Shown: positions 62,893 through 64,000 of the stretch, piece by piece
Layout of the letters: every line of letters starts with the position of its first letter
How positions within the stretch are numbered: the stretch's first letter is position 1
Notes under the pieces: model-generated
Seen by the model: only the letters and a program-made list of their open reading frames with translations
What the model was told of the DNA's origin: nothing
The model's database searches: none
Program-made: the position numbers and the translations under genes
Source of the DNA: Saccharopolyspora shandongensis
GTDB lineage: Bacteria; Actinomycetota; Actinomycetes; Mycobacteriales; Pseudonocardiaceae
Assembly (NCBI RefSeq): GCF_900106995.1
Contig: NZ_FNOK01000041.1
Location: 22,194-86,193 of the forward strand
Direction: 5' to 3'
DNA length: 64,000 bases

Positions 62893-63606
62893 CAGCGGTT
62901 CCACGCTGTTCTGGCCCACTACGGTGCGTACCGCGCTCCAGTTCCACTCCTGCTCCTGCCCGACCTGCCGCAGACACAGGAACACCACGGAGCGATCGTT
63001 AACCTCCGCGAGCAGTACCTGGTCGACGACCGCTGGTTCAGCAACACCTCCCCGGAGGAGGCGAGCGGCGCACTGCCGATGGAAGCGGCTTTGAGTACGT
63101 CAAAGCGGATGCTGGTCCGGGGCGAGGCAGGCATAGGCAAACTGCTTCGCTGGATTGCCGTCACGGCCGCGCGTGGACGATTCAGCCGCGAACTGGCCGA
63201 CTGGAATGACACTGTGCCGATCCTCATCAAACTTCGCAGCTACGCAGGCAAGCCCTTGCCTCGGCCGGAGGAGTTCCTCGAAGATCCTGCGGGGCCGATA
63301 GCCGAGCCTGCCCCGGACGGTTGGACACACCGCCAGTTCGATGCCGGACACGCGTTGCTTCTGGCCGGTGGAGTCGACGAGCTGTCCGCTGGCCAGCGCC
63401 CCAAAGTGCGGCAGTGGCTGCGCAAACTGCTCAACCGCTACCCACAGACCCGCCTCGTGGTCACCTCCCGTCCAGCCGCCGCCGGAACACGATGGCATGA
63501 AGCGCGATATGTCCGCGGTCACACTCGTTGGAAGCAACCACCCACGGGGTCGCACGTCTATGTCATCGAAAGAAGGTTGCAGACCAGATCTTTTAAGGAC
63601 AGTGAA
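62893..63606 (+). pseudogene. NACHT-family NTPase remnant
   Basis: An open frame without a usable start encodes LREQYLVDDRWF, then RMLVRGEAGIGKLLRWIAVT (P-loop with the Thr-Thr after GK missing). HALLLAGGVDELSAGQR (Walker B region) and RLVVTSRPAAAG follow. This is the core of a NACHT domain. After about 63530 the frame no longer resembles the family and runs straight into the next gene. Both the N-terminal effector and the C-terminal sensor parts are gone. NACHT proteins often serve in antiphage defence. Confidence 0.7.
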
Positions 63607-64000
63607 ATGAACCTGCGCACCATCGGGACCACCCTGACCGCCGCCGCGGCCCTCGCACTTTCTCTCAGCGCATGCGGCTCGGCCCAGCAGACGCCGCCGG
63701 CCCCGCAGCTGGGCAGTGCACAAGGTGGCACCTACGGTGGCTCGAACACACAGGGCGGCGAAAGCCCTGACGAACAGGGGCCCTGCGAAATCGGCAACAT
63801 CGAGCCGTCTTTCGAGCTCTCTTCGACCGGCCACGTGAACGCCCACCTGAAGGTCACGAACGTCGGCGAGGCCAGCTGCACCCTGACCGACGACTTCCCG
63901 GACATCACGTTCATGGACCGGGAAGGGAACCCGTCCGACGGTCTCCAGATCAACCACGGCCAGCCCGGCACGGGCGGCCCCGTCATCCTCGAGCCCGGCC
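63607..64000 (+). CDS. DUF4232-type lipoprotein (runs off the window)
   Basis: 131 codons visible. Signal peptide with lipobox LSAC (Cys near residue 23). A Gly/Gln-rich linker follows, then CEIGNIEPSFELSSTGHVNA and VTNVGEASCTLTDDFPDITF, matching the start of DUF4232 with its conserved Cys pair. AAGGA lies 7-8 nt before the ATG. In frame with the NACHT remnant. The end is outside the window. Confidence 0.75.
   Translation, partial: MNLRTIGTTLTAAAALALSLSACGSAQQTPPAPQLGSAQGGTYGGSNTQGGESPDEQGPCEIGNIEPSFELSSTGHVNAHLKVTNVGEASCTLTDDFPDITFMDREGNPSDGLQINHGQPGTGGPVILEPG

Noticed and set aside
1..64000. CRISPR array or polyketide/NRPS cluster
   Set aside because: No evenly spaced short repeats and no megasynthase domains. 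The acyl-CoA genes look catabolic.

Overview
The window is about 70% GC. It has many GTG and TTG starts, several apparently leaderless genes with a TANNNT box 6-8 nt before the start codon, a complete conservon, an ECF sigma factor and a PdtaR-type ANTAR regulator. This points to a filamentous actinomycete of the Pseudonocardiales. Saccharopolyspora is my best guess, but it is not proven from the sequence.

Layout. 1-12.7 kb: an acyl-CoA catabolic cluster with three acyl-CoA dehydrogenases, three SDR dehydrogenases, a MaoC hydratase, an acyl-CoA ligase and a TetR regulator. It is interrupted by an AbgT transporter and by a scar (7.4-8.7 kb) holding an SDR remnant, an F420-type nitroreductase and a doubly truncated AfsR-type regulator. 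12.8-17 kb: a secreted GH18 chitinase with two TTA codons, a RES/antitoxin pair, and a TerC exporter behind a probable yybP-ykoY manganese riboswitch. 17-23 kb: a hydrolase-ABC ATPase fusion with its permease, an ECF sigma factor and a DinB protein. 23.4-27.2 kb: conservon cvnABCD plus a GAF protein. 27.3-35.4 kb: accessory genes, including an acyl-CoA dehydrogenase, a LysR regulator, a CoA-transferase pseudogene, a TnpB scrap, an MFS/HxlR divergent pair, VapBC and a flavin monooxygenase.

35.5-61.1 kb: a core backbone in the order uvrB, coaE(-GrpB), rpsA, polA, pdtaR. This matches the Mycobacterium tuberculosis Rv1633-Rv1626 order but carries inserts: an SPW membrane protein, two DUF402 genes, an HbpS/SenS/SenR-like haem-sensing locus with an ankyrin lipoprotein, a methyltransferase, a GNAT protein, a YhgE/Pip export pair, a MerR regulator and a truncated Tn3-family transposase. 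61.27 kb to the end: a tRNA-Leu(CAA) followed by decayed accessory DNA, with a NACHT NTPase remnant and a DUF4232 lipoprotein that runs off the window.

The most interesting signal is a dispersed family of six roughly 100-230 bp elements (copies A-F). Every copy lies just behind a stop codon, in the sense direction of that gene. The copies share nested inverted repeats with compensatory base changes, so they look like a structured 3'-UTR RNA family rather than random repeats. Other notable items are the TerC riboswitch with a visible anti-Shine-Dalgarno switch, three internally deleted or truncated genes, an ABC-like ATPase with an altered Walker A, and an atypical short-armed tRNA-Leu.
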